Shown one piece after another: positions 48,405 through 56,506 of a stretch of 64,000 bases of DNA. The position numbers were made by a program, and so were the translations under genes. The number at the start of each line of letters is the position of its first letter. Position 1 is the stretch's first letter. Location of the stretch: contig SDRW01000002.1 of NCBI GenBank assembly GCA_007845485.1, positions 1 to 64,000 on the forward strand, written 5' to 3'. The notes below the pieces were generated by a model, which was not told the origin of the DNA, made no database searches, and was given only the letters and a program-made list of their open reading frames with translations. Source of the DNA: TM7 phylum sp. oral taxon 348 (GTDB lineage Bacteria; Patescibacteriota; Saccharimonadia; Saccharimonadales; Saccharimonadaceae).

Positions 48405-48429
48405 TAGTCGTAATTGATTTTGTACATTA

Positions 48430-48460
48430 GAAAGTACGGCTAAAACCGTACTTTCTTTTT
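48430..48460 (+). terminator. Rho-independent terminator after csbD
   Basis: GAAAGTACGG / CCGTACTTTC perfect 10-bp stem with a 6-nt loop, followed by TTTTTATT. Confidence 0.88.
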
Positions 48461-48488
48461 ATTAATTATTAATAAGGAGTGAAATAAT

Positions 48489-48737
48489 ATGGGTATTTTA
48501 TCATGGATTATTCTTGGAGCATTTTCAGGATGGATTGCAAGTATTATTATGAAAAAGAATGCTTCTATGGGAGCTTTCGCAAATATCTTTACAGGTATTG
48601 TTGGGGCCTTCATTGGTGGAGCAGTTTTTAATTTCTTTGGTGGATATGAGGTTACAGGCTTAAATCTCCATAGTGTAATTGTTTCTGTAGTAGGAGCTTG
48701 TATTCTTCTATGGATAATTAATAAAATTAAAGGATAA
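48489..48737 (+). CDS. GlsB/YeaQ/YmgE family stress-response membrane protein
   Basis: An 82-aa protein with three hydrophobic segments. MGILSWIILGAFSGWIASIIMKK and GAFANIFTGIVGAFIGGAVFNFFGGY are the glycine-rich blocks of the transglycosylase-associated (GlsB/YeaQ) family. AAGGAG SD 6 nt upstream. Paired with csbD, this looks like an imported stress pair. Confidence 0.88.
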   Translation: MGILSWIILGAFSGWIASIIMKKNASMGAFANIFTGIVGAFIGGAVFNFFGGYEVTGLNLHSVIVSVVGACILLWIINKIKG

Positions 48738-48740
48738 TAA

Positions 48741-48824
48741 AACACTTATTTAACCTCCAAAGAGGAAGTAGAAGAATATTTTAAAGAAATAAAAAAACGG
48801 AATCTTAATTTAGATACTGAATAA
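48741..48824 (+). pseudogene. possible C-terminal remnant of a stress-cluster protein
   Basis: After a stop at 48738 the frame reads about 27 codons ending SKEEVEEYFKEIKKRNLNLDTE and a TAA. The composition looks like the tail of a real helical protein, but there is no start codon or SD. It may be a truncated neighbour brought in with the CsbD/GlsB pair. Confidence 0.3.
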
Positions 48825-49091
48825 TAATTATGAAAATACTTCAGAAATATTATTTTTAATTCTCGCCGTGAGGGTGGAGGTTTTGTTTCGGTTACAGAGA
48901 GTAACAGAGATTGATTATTTTATGTTATTCATGGTTAAATATTTAAGTCATGAAACGTTGTTATGTCAGTGTTTATCAATCAATACAATTTAATATAAAA
49001 CGCTATTTTTTAATGGCAGGATCTATATGGTGAGCAGCGAGCATTATAATAAAAATATATTTAATAGATGTAATAAATAAGGAGATATTTT
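48825..49091. other. intergenic region, nothing convincing
   Basis: About 270 bp of AT-rich sequence with no ORF of note. Its last 30 bp hold the SD AAGGAG for the next gene and AT-rich promoter-like sequence. Confidence 0.4.
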
Positions 49092-49784
49092 ATGACAAAA
49101 ATACTCGCAATAATTTCCACCCACGGTAACGAATTATTAGGCCCAAATGTGCTAGCATATATGCTCTCTAAAAGATCTAAGCTGCTGGAGGATATAGAAT
49201 TTATCATAGCTAATCCGCGCGCTTACGCAAAGAATGTGCGGTATACTGAATCGGATCTAAATAGGATTTACGGGCTTGGTCTGGATACTTATGAGGGTCG
49301 GCGTGCGAAGATTATTGAAGAGCGTATTCGGTTACTGAAGCCAGAGTTAGTATTGGATTTTCATACAACCACTGCCGAACAGCCAGATATTTTGATAACG
49401 GCAGATAGAAATAATGAAGTAGTGCAGAGGTTTATCAATGCTAGTGCCATAAAAGATAGTTTAGTGGTCTCGCCATTAAATGATATCACTACAGTGGCGC
49501 AGAACTTTGTGGCTTATGAGGTGTCTAATTCGCGCCTGAATGATGATTTGTACGAGCAGATATGCACTGATATAGAACGATACTTGGATGGGAAGATGAT
49601 TGACCAGGAACGAGCTTTTTATAAGATGATAGGAAAAATTCTGCCAGAGGAAGAAAAGAGCATAGATGGTCTTGAGAATTTTGTCTATAATGATGAACTT
49701 CAGGCTATTCCTTCGTTCCTAGGCTCAAAAGCCTATAAGCAGGATGGAACCTATGCTGGATTTAAATTAGAGAGGCTTGTTTGA
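49092..49784 (+). CDS. AstE/AspA-like zinc-dependent (des)acylase
   Basis: A 230-aa protein of the succinylglutamate desuccinylase/aspartoacylase (M14-related) family. The zinc ligands are in THGNELLG (His and Glu) and LDFHTTT (His). The substrate-binding DLNR is present. It probably removes an acyl group from an amino acid or peptide; the true substrate is unknown. AAGGAG SD precedes the ATG. Confidence 0.82.
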   Translation: MTKILAIISTHGNELLGPNVLAYMLSKRSKLLEDIEFIIANPRAYAKNVRYTESDLNRIYGLGLDTYEGRRAKIIEERIRLLKPELVLDFHTTTAEQPDILITADRNNEVVQRFINASAIKDSLVVSPLNDITTVAQNFVAYEVSNSRLNDDLYEQICTDIERYLDGKMIDQERAFYKMIGKILPEEEKSIDGLENFVYNDELQAIPSFLGSKAYKQDGTYAGFKLERLV

Positions 49785-49810
49785 AACTATGATATAAGTT
49801 TTGTGGTTAT

Positions 49811-49854
49811 AAACTAAAATAGCCCCATTATTTTAATTGAGGCTATTTTAGTTT
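49811..49854. terminator. bidirectional terminator between AstE-like and hsp20 genes
   Basis: AAACTAAAATAGCC / GGCTATTTTAGTTT perfect 14-bp inverted repeat with a 16-nt loop, T-rich on both strands. Confidence 0.85.
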
Positions 49855-49864
49855 GATGTTAGAT

Positions 49865-50302
49865 TTACTTCTTTTTACTGTGTGACTTAACAGCTATCTT
49901 CTTTGGCTCTGGTGCTGGTGTTACTGGTATAGTGACCTTTAAAATACCATCATCCAAATGTGCCTCTATAGAATCAGCGTCAGCGCGTTCTGGCAATTGA
50001 ACACTACGGTAAAAGCTGCTGCTTGATTCACGTACAACGTATTTTTTATCCTTATCTTCTTCTTTTTCATGGCGCTCGGCTTGAATTACCAAATTACCAT
50101 GTTCTACTGAAATATTAACATCATCTTCATGGAAATTTGGCAAATGAGCCTCTACGACTAATGAATTATCTTTAAGATACACATCAGTAGTTGGTAGTCC
50201 AACCGAGCGCATCTGGCGTGGTGTCCAGCTATCATCATTAAAGAAACGGCGTTGCAAAGCATCCATCTCTGCAAATGGATCGAATCGAACGAGTTTATTC
50301 AT
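49865..50302 (-). CDS. Hsp20/alpha-crystallin small heat shock protein
   Basis: A 145-aa ATP-independent holdase. It begins with VRFDPFAEMDALQRRFF and contains the alpha-crystallin domain (VEAHLPNFHEDDVNISVEHGNLVIQAERHEKEE, then SFYRSVQLPERAD and LDDGILKVTIP). The C-terminal tail is Lys-rich. A CIRCE operator lies about 60 bp upstream of the start, pointing to HrcA heat-shock control. Confidence 0.94.
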   Translation of the reverse strand: MNKLVRFDPFAEMDALQRRFFNDDSWTPRQMRSVGLPTTDVYLKDNSLVVEAHLPNFHEDDVNISVEHGNLVIQAERHEKEEDKDKKYVVRESSSSFYRSVQLPERADADSIEAHLDDGILKVTIPVTPAPEPKKIAVKSHSKKK

Positions 50303-50360
50303 TTTATATACTCCTTTCGTTTAGTTTGGTGAGCTTTCGCTCTAATTTTATTGTAATTTT

Positions 50361-50387
50361 TTAGCACTCATATGTCAAGAGTGCCAA
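50361..50387. promoter_or_regulatory. CIRCE element (HrcA operator) for hsp20
   Basis: TTAGCACTC, a 9-nt spacer, then GAGTGCCAA matches the CIRCE consensus TTAGCACTC-N9-GAGTGCTAA with one mismatch. It sits in the divergent region between hsp20 (minus) and the amidotransferase gene (plus). Confidence 0.88.
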
Positions 50388-50437
50388 ACATAAGCATAAT
50401 AAATATTAGTTAATTTTGCATAAAATAAAAAATTAAT

Positions 50438-50451
50438 TATAATAAAAGTTT
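50438..50451 (+). promoter_or_regulatory. leaderless -10 box for the amidotransferase gene
   Basis: TATAAT at 50438-50443 ends 8 nt before the ATG; no SD is seen. Confidence 0.55.
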
Positions 50452-51198
50452 ATGATTAAACCTTTTTTATTGTTACAGTCACGTCCAGAAGATTCCGCTT
50501 CAGATAGCGAATATAAGGCTTTTTGCCATTTTGGTGGATTAAATTCAAATGAACTTGAACGTCTAAGATTAGATACTGGCACTTACCCAAAGATTGATTT
50601 AAATAAATACAGTGGAATAATTATGGGTGGAGGTCCAGCTAATTTTGCTTATGATTATAGTGAAAAATCAGCTAATCAAATTAAATTTGAAAACTACATA
50701 CTACCATTGATGCGCCAAATTATTGATGAAGATAAACCATTCTTAGGGGCTTGTTTGGGTATGGGAGCGTTAGTTTCAGCCCTTGGTGGAAAGCCTAGTT
50801 TTGATTATGGTGAAGATATTAGCGCAGTGGATGTTCAACTAGAGCCTTCTTCTAAAAATGATACTTTAGTATGTGATTTGCCAAATAATTTTAGGGCCTT
50901 TGTCGGTCATAAAGAGGGGGTTGGCAGCATAGAAGGTCTGAACAATTGTGTAGTTCTAGCGAAATCAGAAAAATGCTTACAGCTGGTGCGCGCTGGTCAA
51001 AATGTTTATGCAGCTCAGTTTCATCCAGAATTAGATGTTGAAGGTTTAATTTTACGGATTAATATATATAAATATGCTGGTTATTTTAATCCAAGTGAAG
51101 CTCAAAATATAATAGATAAAATCACTAAAGAAAACATCACAGAACCTGTTAAAATTCTAAGAAAATTCATTGATAAATACGCCGTAAAGTTAGATTAA
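50452..51198 (+). CDS. class I glutamine amidotransferase domain protein
   Basis: A 248-aa stand-alone GATase. The nucleophile elbow GACLGMGALV holds the catalytic Cys, and AAQFHPELD supplies the His and Glu. The oxyanion-site IIMGGGPAN is also recognisable. It resembles the GuaA N-terminal and GlnA-like GATase families. No synthetase partner lies nearby, so the acceptor reaction is unknown. Confidence 0.88.
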   Translation: MIKPFLLLQSRPEDSASDSEYKAFCHFGGLNSNELERLRLDTGTYPKIDLNKYSGIIMGGGPANFAYDYSEKSANQIKFENYILPLMRQIIDEDKPFLGACLGMGALVSALGGKPSFDYGEDISAVDVQLEPSSKNDTLVCDLPNNFRAFVGHKEGVGSIEGLNNCVVLAKSEKCLQLVRAGQNVYAAQFHPELDVEGLILRINIYKYAGYFNPSEAQNIIDKITKENITEPVKILRKFIDKYAVKLD

Positions 51199-51296
51199 AT
51201 TATTATGCTAAATATAGCTTTTAACTAGCTACTATGGTAGAATGTAAGTACCTTATCATTCGATTAGGTAGTTCTTCTATAAGTTGAGGTGATTTT

Positions 51297-52232
51297 ATGT
51301 CTACTAAGGTAGATACTAAACTTGATATTAGCAAGATTTTAAGCATGCTTTCCAGTGCTTATTCAGTATATGGTTATGGTTGGAAGCTTAAAATATCTGC
51401 AAAGAAAAACCACAATCGCAAGTCACATAAGCAATTAAAATTCTTAATTGCTGAAGAAGACTGTCCAGAAAGTATTAAGCAAAAAAATACTTACAGTAAC
51501 ATGGATAGCAGCCGCGATAAGAGTTTGCATGTTGCAAAAATAACAAAGCGAAGGCTGCGTAATTTGGAGAGTTCTACTAAATCGGCATATGAGTCTGATT
51601 TAAAGGTTGTCGCACGTGATATTAATGCACGTAATTTGCACGGTGAATCTTTTGAAGATATCTGTGATGATTACGATTGTAGCGATATGTATACACATGC
51701 TGATAAATATAGTTTTAATCAGAGGCGTATAGCTAAAAGTGTAAATATAGCTAAAGCTGGATTTCAACGCGCTCGCTCTAATCATCGCAAAGTCAAGAAA
51801 AGCGCCATACGCTCTTACGCGCAATGGGCTGGCTGCTTGACAGAGGAGGTGGTTAAAATTTTGGGGATTCCAGCACATTCTCAGGAATGGGTCATTATAA
51901 ATAAGGGCCGTTACCTTTATCACGGGAGTGGCGCTAAAGAAGCCGCTCTGCATGTATATTTTGGCGATAAATGCCACGATATGAAAGATAAAGGCCATGG
52001 TCATTATATTATTGGCTTGGAATCTGGTAAAATACTATACGCGCGCAATATGTGTGGACCTCGAGGGCCACAAAATAACACTACTAGCGATATGCCTAGC
52101 AGTGATTCAGCTAATTATCTATCTCGCCCGTGGTTACGTGTTATTAATAGTGTACGCAAGAATAGCTCTACTGCAGATGATTCTTTCCGCAAGGTCTCTA
52201 ATTCTGTAAGTAAAGAACTTACAGTAGCCTAA
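51297..52232 (+). CDS. basic cytosolic protein of unknown function
   Basis: A 311-aa protein, strongly basic in the first 170 residues, with HNRKSHKQLKF and KRRLRNLESS patches, then a more mixed region rich in Gly and His. I recognise no family or catalytic motif. It has a GAGGTG SD. Its leader begins GTACCTTATCA at 51248, close to the box of the 53-63 kb array, so it may be an outlying array member. A strong terminator follows. Confidence 0.6.
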   Translation: MSTKVDTKLDISKILSMLSSAYSVYGYGWKLKISAKKNHNRKSHKQLKFLIAEEDCPESIKQKNTYSNMDSSRDKSLHVAKITKRRLRNLESSTKSAYESDLKVVARDINARNLHGESFEDICDDYDCSDMYTHADKYSFNQRRIAKSVNIAKAGFQRARSNHRKVKKSAIRSYAQWAGCLTEEVVKILGIPAHSQEWVIINKGRYLYHGSGAKEAALHVYFGDKCHDMKDKGHGHYIIGLESGKILYARNMCGPRGPQNNTTSDMPSSDSANYLSRPWLRVINSVRKNSSTADDSFRKVSNSVSKELTVA

Positions 52233-52264
52233 ACTTATAATTTCGCTCAAAGAAAGGAGTGGAT

Positions 52265-52292
52265 AAAACCTGTTTTAAGCAGGTTTTTTATT
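52265..52292 (+). terminator. Rho-independent terminator
   Basis: AAAACCTG / CAGGTTTT stem with a 7-nt loop followed by TTATTTT. Confidence 0.85.
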
Positions 52293-52314
52293 TTGAAAAG
52301 ATATGACTTATTGC

Positions 52315-52328
52315 TATAATTTAGAACT
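52315..52328 (+). promoter_or_regulatory. leaderless -10 box for gene at 52329
   Basis: TATAAT at 52315-52320 ends 8 nt before the ATG; no SD is seen. Confidence 0.6.
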
Positions 52329-53099
52329 ATGATTTCTTTTATAAGATTATATAGAATTTTTCTAGTTAGTGTTTTAATGGCAATATTAGTCGTGGCTTTA
52401 AAATATGTTTTGCATATTTTAGGTTTTGAGCCAGTGGAGCAATCTTCTCTTCATAATGGCGTTATTTCTAGTGTTACATTTGTTATTGGTTTTTTGCTTT
52501 CAGCTACAATAGCAGACTACAAAGAATCCGAGCGTATGCCATCAGAATTTGCCGCTCAGGTAGAAAATATGTATGATGATGCCGCATCTATCTACCAAAA
52601 CTATCCAACTTTTGATATTGAAGGATTTCGCAGCCAAATGTATAAAATCGCTACTGGATTTACAAAGGATGCCCGCCGTCGTTCATATGATGTACGAAAC
52701 GATATACGGGGATTATTGCCATACTTTGCTGAGATGGAAAAGGGAGGAGTGCCAGCTAATTTTATAGTTAAACTAAAGCAGCAACAAATGGCTCTTTTGC
52801 GCAGTCGTCACCGTGTAAATTATATCCAGCGTATTAAATTTATACCTTCTGCCACTATTTTGGCTCGTTCTATAGTTATTGTTTTAATTGCTTTACTACT
52901 TGTTACGGATATAAACCCATTTTATGGTGGTTTGGTCATGATTGGGCTAATTAGCTTTATATTGATCTATATGCTCATTTTGATTAGAGTTATTTCTACG
53001 CCTTTTCATAAAGCTGGGCGTACACAAGATGATGTTAGTCTTTTCTTGATTAAAGATGCAGTAAATTATCTAAAAAATCAAGCAAATAAAACTAAATAG
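52329..53099 (+). CDS. bestrophin-like/polytopic membrane protein, unknown function
   Basis: A 256-aa protein with two N-terminal hydrophobic segments (about 5-30 and 42-62), a charged cytosolic helical middle (about 65-175) and two C-terminal segments (about 177-225). This layout loosely resembles DUF4239 or bestrophin-type channels, but I cannot assign it. The leaderless start contrasts with the leadered genes that follow. Confidence 0.6.
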   Translation: MISFIRLYRIFLVSVLMAILVVALKYVLHILGFEPVEQSSLHNGVISSVTFVIGFLLSATIADYKESERMPSEFAAQVENMYDDAASIYQNYPTFDIEGFRSQMYKIATGFTKDARRRSYDVRNDIRGLLPYFAEMEKGGVPANFIVKLKQQQMALLRSRHRVNYIQRIKFIPSATILARSIVIVLIALLLVTDINPFYGGLVMIGLISFILIYMLILIRVISTPFHKAGRTQDDVSLFLIKDAVNYLKNQANKTK

Positions 53100-53118
53100 T
53101 TATAAAACCACTCTCAGT

Positions 53119-53212
53119 TTGACAAATTAAAATAATTGGAATATAATTACTAATTGTGTGAACTTTAAAATAACGAATCCTGTAATTTTGTCATCTACCT
53201 AAGGAGACTATT
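53119..53212 (+). promoter_or_regulatory. array unit 1 promoter and leader
   Basis: TTGACA (53119-53124), 17-nt spacer, TATAAT (53142-53147), then 12 nt to the box GAACTTTAAAA (53160-53170, a one-base variant). SD TAAGGAGA before the ATG at 53213. No long hairpin is evident in this leader. Confidence 0.8.
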
Positions 53213-53806
53213 ATGTCATCTTTACAAAATCGGGCTGCAAAGCCAAAGTCCAAGAAGAAGGTAACACTCGTCGTTTCATGTGTGGAGAAATTTCTTCACG
53301 ACGGAAGTGCAACTCCTGCAATGAAAAAAACTGTTCGCAAAGACTTGAAGAAACTGAAATCTGAATTTGAGTCTCTCATTAATAAGCTTAATAAGCTCAG
53401 TTTTGCGGGTGAAAACAAAGCAGAAAAAAATAAACTTAACTATCACTATGTTGATATGTTTAAGTCCATTTTCGATGCTGTTTCTAAGGACATCGAATCG
53501 AATTTGAAGCTTATCCCTAAGCGTAAGCCTGACAACGAAAAGGATGTCGAGTACTTTTCTAAGATTGTATTGGATAAGGCTTATGATTTCATGGAGTTTG
53601 TCGAAAAAATTGAAGAGATCGCAAATCTCGATCCCGACAAATGTAAATCCAATGAGGCAGATGAAAAAGCTAAAAAAGCTCTGAAATCTGTTCAGGATAG
53701 CGTCTCGCTCTCGCACTTGGTACCCAACTCTAAGGTCTGTCATCAAGAGCCAGAAGTTTTGCTTGTGAAAGAGGATCTTGTAGGGTGTCACACCCAAACC
53801 ACCTAA
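53213..53806 (+). CDS. array unit 1 orphan: Lys-rich helical protein
   Basis: A 197-aa protein with a basic N-terminus (KPKSKKKVT), long predicted amphipathic helices (about 40-170) and a less charged tail with two Cys. No signal peptide or membrane helix. I recognise no family. The codons include many C-ending forms, unlike the surrounding core genes, which suggests high expression. It has its own promoter and terminator. Confidence 0.75.
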   Translation: MSSLQNRAAKPKSKKKVTLVVSCVEKFLHDGSATPAMKKTVRKDLKKLKSEFESLINKLNKLSFAGENKAEKNKLNYHYVDMFKSIFDAVSKDIESNLKLIPKRKPDNEKDVEYFSKIVLDKAYDFMEFVEKIEEIANLDPDKCKSNEADEKAKKALKSVQDSVSLSHLVPNSKVCHQEPEVLLVKEDLVGCHTQTT

Positions 53807-53862
53807 GCCTATAACTATTGTAGTTGGTAGGCGAAAGGGTTTCGTTAAATAAAGTTCATACG

Positions 53863-53887
53863 CCCCCGTTTTACGGGGGTTTCTTCT
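53863..53887 (+). terminator. array unit 1 terminator
   Basis: CCCCCG-tttta-CGGGGG stem followed by TTTCTTCTTT. Confidence 0.88.
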
Positions 53888-53905
53888 TTGCTAAAGTACT
53901 TAATA

Positions 53906-54080
53906 TTGACAAATATCAATAATTGATATATAATATGCATCGTAGAACCTTAAAATATAACTCAATAGAGGAGTCTATACGTTTAGGCGTGGCAGATTAG
54001 CTATTTAGTTAGGTAGCGTGTCTGCTGCGCCTAATTCTAGCGTAGCAAATCCATCTCTGTACTACTGAAGGAGTGATCTT
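53906..54080 (+). promoter_or_regulatory. array unit 2 promoter and structured leader
   Basis: TTGACA (53906-53911), 17 nt, TATAAT (53929-53934), 10 nt, GAACCTTAAAA (53945-53955). A 14-bp stem follows: TTAGGCGTGGCAGA (53983-53996) with TCTGCTGCGCCTAA (54021-54034), including two G-U pairs. The SD AAGGAG (54068-54073) serves a GTG start. Confidence 0.82.
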
Positions 54081-54503
54081 GTGATTACTACTCAGACCTA
54101 TAACCCGATCGAGTCTGTAGGCGCACTTGCTACTGCTATTGACGGTATTCAAGAGGCTTACGCAAAAGATTTGAAGCTTTCTAATACTGGCTTTAGTCGA
54201 TCTCTTGCATCTCTTGAGTCTCTGTATGAGTATATCAAGGGGAGTGGTAAGCTTCAAAGTACTAAGTCGAAATCCAATGTAAGTCCTGTAGAAGAAAATA
54301 TCCGTATTATGGAGCGTGATTTTCAACAGCTAAAGGGGTTCTTGGAAGAGCCTTTAGGTGCTGGTGATTATTGTTACTACTATAAAGCCAATGATCTTAT
54401 TGGTTGTTGCTATGTACTTCTTAATCGGTTGAGGACTTCTATTGAATGTGTTGTATTTTATCCTGATGTTTATATCAATCGTCCAGATCAATATACAGCA
54501 TAA
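54081..54503 (+). CDS. array unit 2 orphan protein
   Basis: A 140-aa cytosolic protein starting with GTG. The N-terminal half is helical (ALATAIDGIQEAYAKDL), a Ser/Lys-rich linker lies near residues 55-68, and the C-terminal half includes YYYKANDLIGCCYVLLNRLRTSIE. No known family. The late Leu-Arg-x-Ser helix loosely resembles those of units 4-7, but the match is weak. Confidence 0.72.
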   Translation: MITTQTYNPIESVGALATAIDGIQEAYAKDLKLSNTGFSRSLASLESLYEYIKGSGKLQSTKSKSNVSPVEENIRIMERDFQQLKGFLEEPLGAGDYCYYYKANDLIGCCYVLLNRLRTSIECVVFYPDVYINRPDQYTA

Positions 54504-54515
54504 AGGTCTCTACAT

Positions 54516-54570
54516 GCCGCCTTAAACAATTTATATGTGAATATATTTTGTCTTTTGGCGGCTTTTCTTT
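54516..54570 (+). terminator. array unit 2 terminator
   Basis: GCCGCC (54516-54521) pairs with GGCGGC (54557-54562) across a long AT-rich loop, followed by TTTTCTTT. Confidence 0.8.
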
Positions 54571-54599
54571 GTATTATCTATAAAATATTATGTTTATAC

Positions 54600-54788
54600 T
54601 TGACAAAAAATATTTTTACTATATAATAAACAATTGTAGAACCTTAAAAGATAAATCAATATCCAAATTCTATTCTATCTTTCTGTATAGAATTGTTGCT
54701 TAAGTAGGGCAGACTACTGATTTAAAAATGAACTAAATCCGTAATCTGCCTTACCTAGGCAGCCTCCGCAAGGAGTAAGTTCTATCCT
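54600..54788 (+). promoter_or_regulatory. array unit 3 promoter and structured leader
   Basis: TTGACA (54600-54605), 16 nt, TATAAT (54622-54627), 11 nt, GAACCTTAAAA (54639-54649). Two hairpins follow: AATTCTAT / ATAGAATT (54666-54694), and GGCAGA / TCTGCC (54708-54750) with an inner GATTTA / TAAATC. The SD AAGGAG is at 54770-54775. Confidence 0.82.
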
Positions 54789-55463
54789 ATGGAAAGAGGA
54801 TATATCGTGGTCAGCAAATTTGATAACCATGATCCAAGTGTCTTTTGGATGACCGTAAAGGATGTCGATAAGCTCAAGATAGCTCTTGACTACATGAAGA
54901 AAAATAATACCGCAACAGAGGAATATGGGGAATTTTTAAATCCTATTGTTCAACGCTGTAGCGACGGTGTTCTGGTGTATGCGGGTCTTGTTCAGTACTT
55001 CGACGATACCAACGGAAACAAAGGCCCTTTGTCTAAGCGTAAGCTTTCTCTGCTTTTTGATTCCGTCGCGAAACTGAAGGATTGTATCTGCAATCTGAAG
55101 ATTTTGGTTGAAGAGTTGAGTGGAATTCACGAGATTTGTAAGGAAACTGACGACTCTTACCGCGAAGCTTATAACAAGATCCATTACGATGTCTGGGCAG
55201 AGTCTAAGGGCTGGATCAAGGAAGATCTTAAGAAAATTCTTAAGATTTTTAATAAGATCATCGATATCATCGATATCATCGATAAGATCTTGCTTAGCTG
55301 TGACCCTAGTAAGTATAAGAGGTATGTGAAGACCTTGGGGAATTCAGGATCTCTTACTTACAACCCGTTCAAGGACCTTCGAAATCAAGTTAAGAACTCA
55401 GATGAGAAGGGTAAGAAGAGCAAGAAGAATTCAAAAAACAAAAAGGATAAGAAGGAGGATTAA
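54789..55463 (+). CDS. array unit 3 orphan: helical protein with basic tail
   Basis: A 224-aa protein (from ATG 54789). A GTG at 54807 preceded by AGAGGA is an equally good start, because AAGGAG (54770-54775) is 13 nt from the ATG. Long helices fill the middle. Residues near 157-166 come from a three-fold 9-bp repeat (55257-55283) reading IIDIIDIID. The last 20 residues are almost all Lys, Ser, Asn and Asp. No family recognised; no signal peptide. Confidence 0.75.
   Translation: MERGYIVVSKFDNHDPSVFWMTVKDVDKLKIALDYMKKNNTATEEYGEFLNPIVQRCSDGVLVYAGLVQYFDDTNGNKGPLSKRKLSLLFDSVAKLKDCICNLKILVEELSGIHEICKETDDSYREAYNKIHYDVWAESKGWIKEDLKKILKIFNKIIDIIDIIDKILLSCDPSKYKRYVKTLGNSGSLTYNPFKDLRNQVKNSDEKGKKSKKNSKNKKDKKED
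55257..55283 (+). repeat. three tandem 9-bp repeats inside unit 3 gene
   Basis: ATCATCGAT occurs three times in tandem, encoding an Ile-Ile-Asp heptad-like stretch. Slippage could change its copy number without breaking the frame. Confidence 0.85.
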
Positions 55464-55489
55464 GTCTTAAGGTTTTACCGCCACCATAC

Positions 55490-55537
55490 AATTTGTATAG
55501 TAATAAATATAGATTGTCCCTGGTGGCTTTTTCCTTT
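55490..55537 (+). terminator. array unit 3 terminator
   Basis: GCCACCA (55490-55496) pairs with TGGTGGC (55521-55527), followed by TTTTTCCTTTT. Confidence 0.82.
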
Positions 55538-55541
55538 TCTC

Positions 55542-55746
55542 TTGACAATTAATACCTATATATCATAAACTAGATAACCGTGGTACCTTAAAAGTGTTAA
55601 ATGCAGCAATCTGTTCATCGTGTATAAACTAAACCCACACACATTTATTAGTTTAGATGGGCAGATTGCTGCATTTAAAATGAGTGCGGTTCTATCTCTA
55701 GAAAGCGTAGATTACGTTTTCTTTTACATGCCTAAGGAGGCTTTTC
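55542..55746 (+). promoter_or_regulatory. array unit 4 promoter and long-hairpin leader
   Basis: TTGACA (55542-55547) with a weaker -10, probably TAAACT (55566-55571). The box variant GTACCTTAAAA is at 55583-55593. A perfect 17-bp stem joins TTAAATGCAGCAATCTG (55597-55613) to CAGATTGCTGCATTTAA (55662-55678), with an inner 8-bp stem TAAACTAA / TTAGTTTA. SD TAAGGAGG, GTG start. Confidence 0.8.
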
Positions 55747-56358
55747 GTGGAAACTGAAACTACTAAAGGAAATGAGCCTACTGTGATGAAATCTATTGTA
55801 AAGGGGACTCTGAACGCAGTATATAACGGAGAGCCATTGAAACAATATATCGTATGTTTGGTTCGGCGTACAGTAACCAATGCCCAAGTAGATGAAGCGA
55901 TTGATAAATTCCATCTTGAAAATGAGTTGGATAATGCGTGCTATATCTACGATGATATTGATACGAAGATTTCATCTTTTGAAAGTAAGGTGAAAGAGTA
56001 TTCTGGATATGGTATCTTTGAGGAGCATGACAAAACCTGTAAGCTTGATGATTATATTAAGAAAGCTTCAGATTTACTAGATAAAGCTTATGCTCTTGCT
56101 GATGATATTATTAAGCAGGGTAGTGGTGTAAGTAAAAGGAATCAACTGTCTAATCTTAAGAGCTACTTGCGTGATTCTGTTGTCAACCTTCGTAATGCTG
56201 TTGGGTTTATCATTGCAAAAGTAGAGGGGTGTTCTTATGAAGATCTGATTAAGCATTTCTATAAACAGTGTGATTATGAGTCTGTAGACAAGACAAACGC
56301 CATCAAGACTGATTATAATTATAGTCTTACATCTGGTCTGTATTGGCATACCGCATAG
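55747..56358 (+). CDS. array unit 4 orphan, paralog of units 5-7
   Basis: A 203-aa helical cytosolic protein with GTG start. The segment RRTVTNAQVDEAIDKFHLENELDN lines up with unit 7 RVVTHEMIDEMLNEYEKEVIDD, and NLKSYLRDSVVNLRNAVGFIIAKVEG lines up with the second conserved helix of units 6 and 7. No motif of known function. Confidence 0.78.
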   Translation: METETTKGNEPTVMKSIVKGTLNAVYNGEPLKQYIVCLVRRTVTNAQVDEAIDKFHLENELDNACYIYDDIDTKISSFESKVKEYSGYGIFEEHDKTCKLDDYIKKASDLLDKAYALADDIIKQGSGVSKRNQLSNLKSYLRDSVVNLRNAVGFIIAKVEGCSYEDLIKHFYKQCDYESVDKTNAIKTDYNYSLTSGLYWHTA

Positions 56359-56373
56359 ATAAGGTCTGTTTGT

Positions 56374-56410
56374 ACCGCTGCAACTTATTTGATTTGCAGC
56401 GGTTTTTCCT
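56374..56410 (+). terminator. array unit 4 terminator
   Basis: ACCGCTGCAA / TTGCAGCGGT perfect 10-bp stem followed by TTTTCCTTTT. The 3' arm is the left end of a 112-bp repeat. Confidence 0.88.
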
Positions 56411-56506
56411 TTTATAAAAACAATTACTTCTTGACAAAATATATAAATATATGTATAATAAGCAATGGTTGTGTATATGATACATAGCCTGCGAACCTTA
56501 AAATCC
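56395..56506 (+). repeat. 112-bp direct repeat, copy 1
   Basis: Identical to 57213-57324 (818 bp downstream). It spans the 3' arm and U-tract of the preceding terminator, the whole promoter and the GAACCTTAAAA box, ending at AAAATCC. Confidence 0.95.

Noticed and set aside
56454-56459. TATAAT as the sole -10 of unit 5 (and its copy in unit 6)
   Set aside because: It would place the box 33 nt away, unlike the other units; TATGAT at 56476 gives the usual 11 nt, so the true start is left open.
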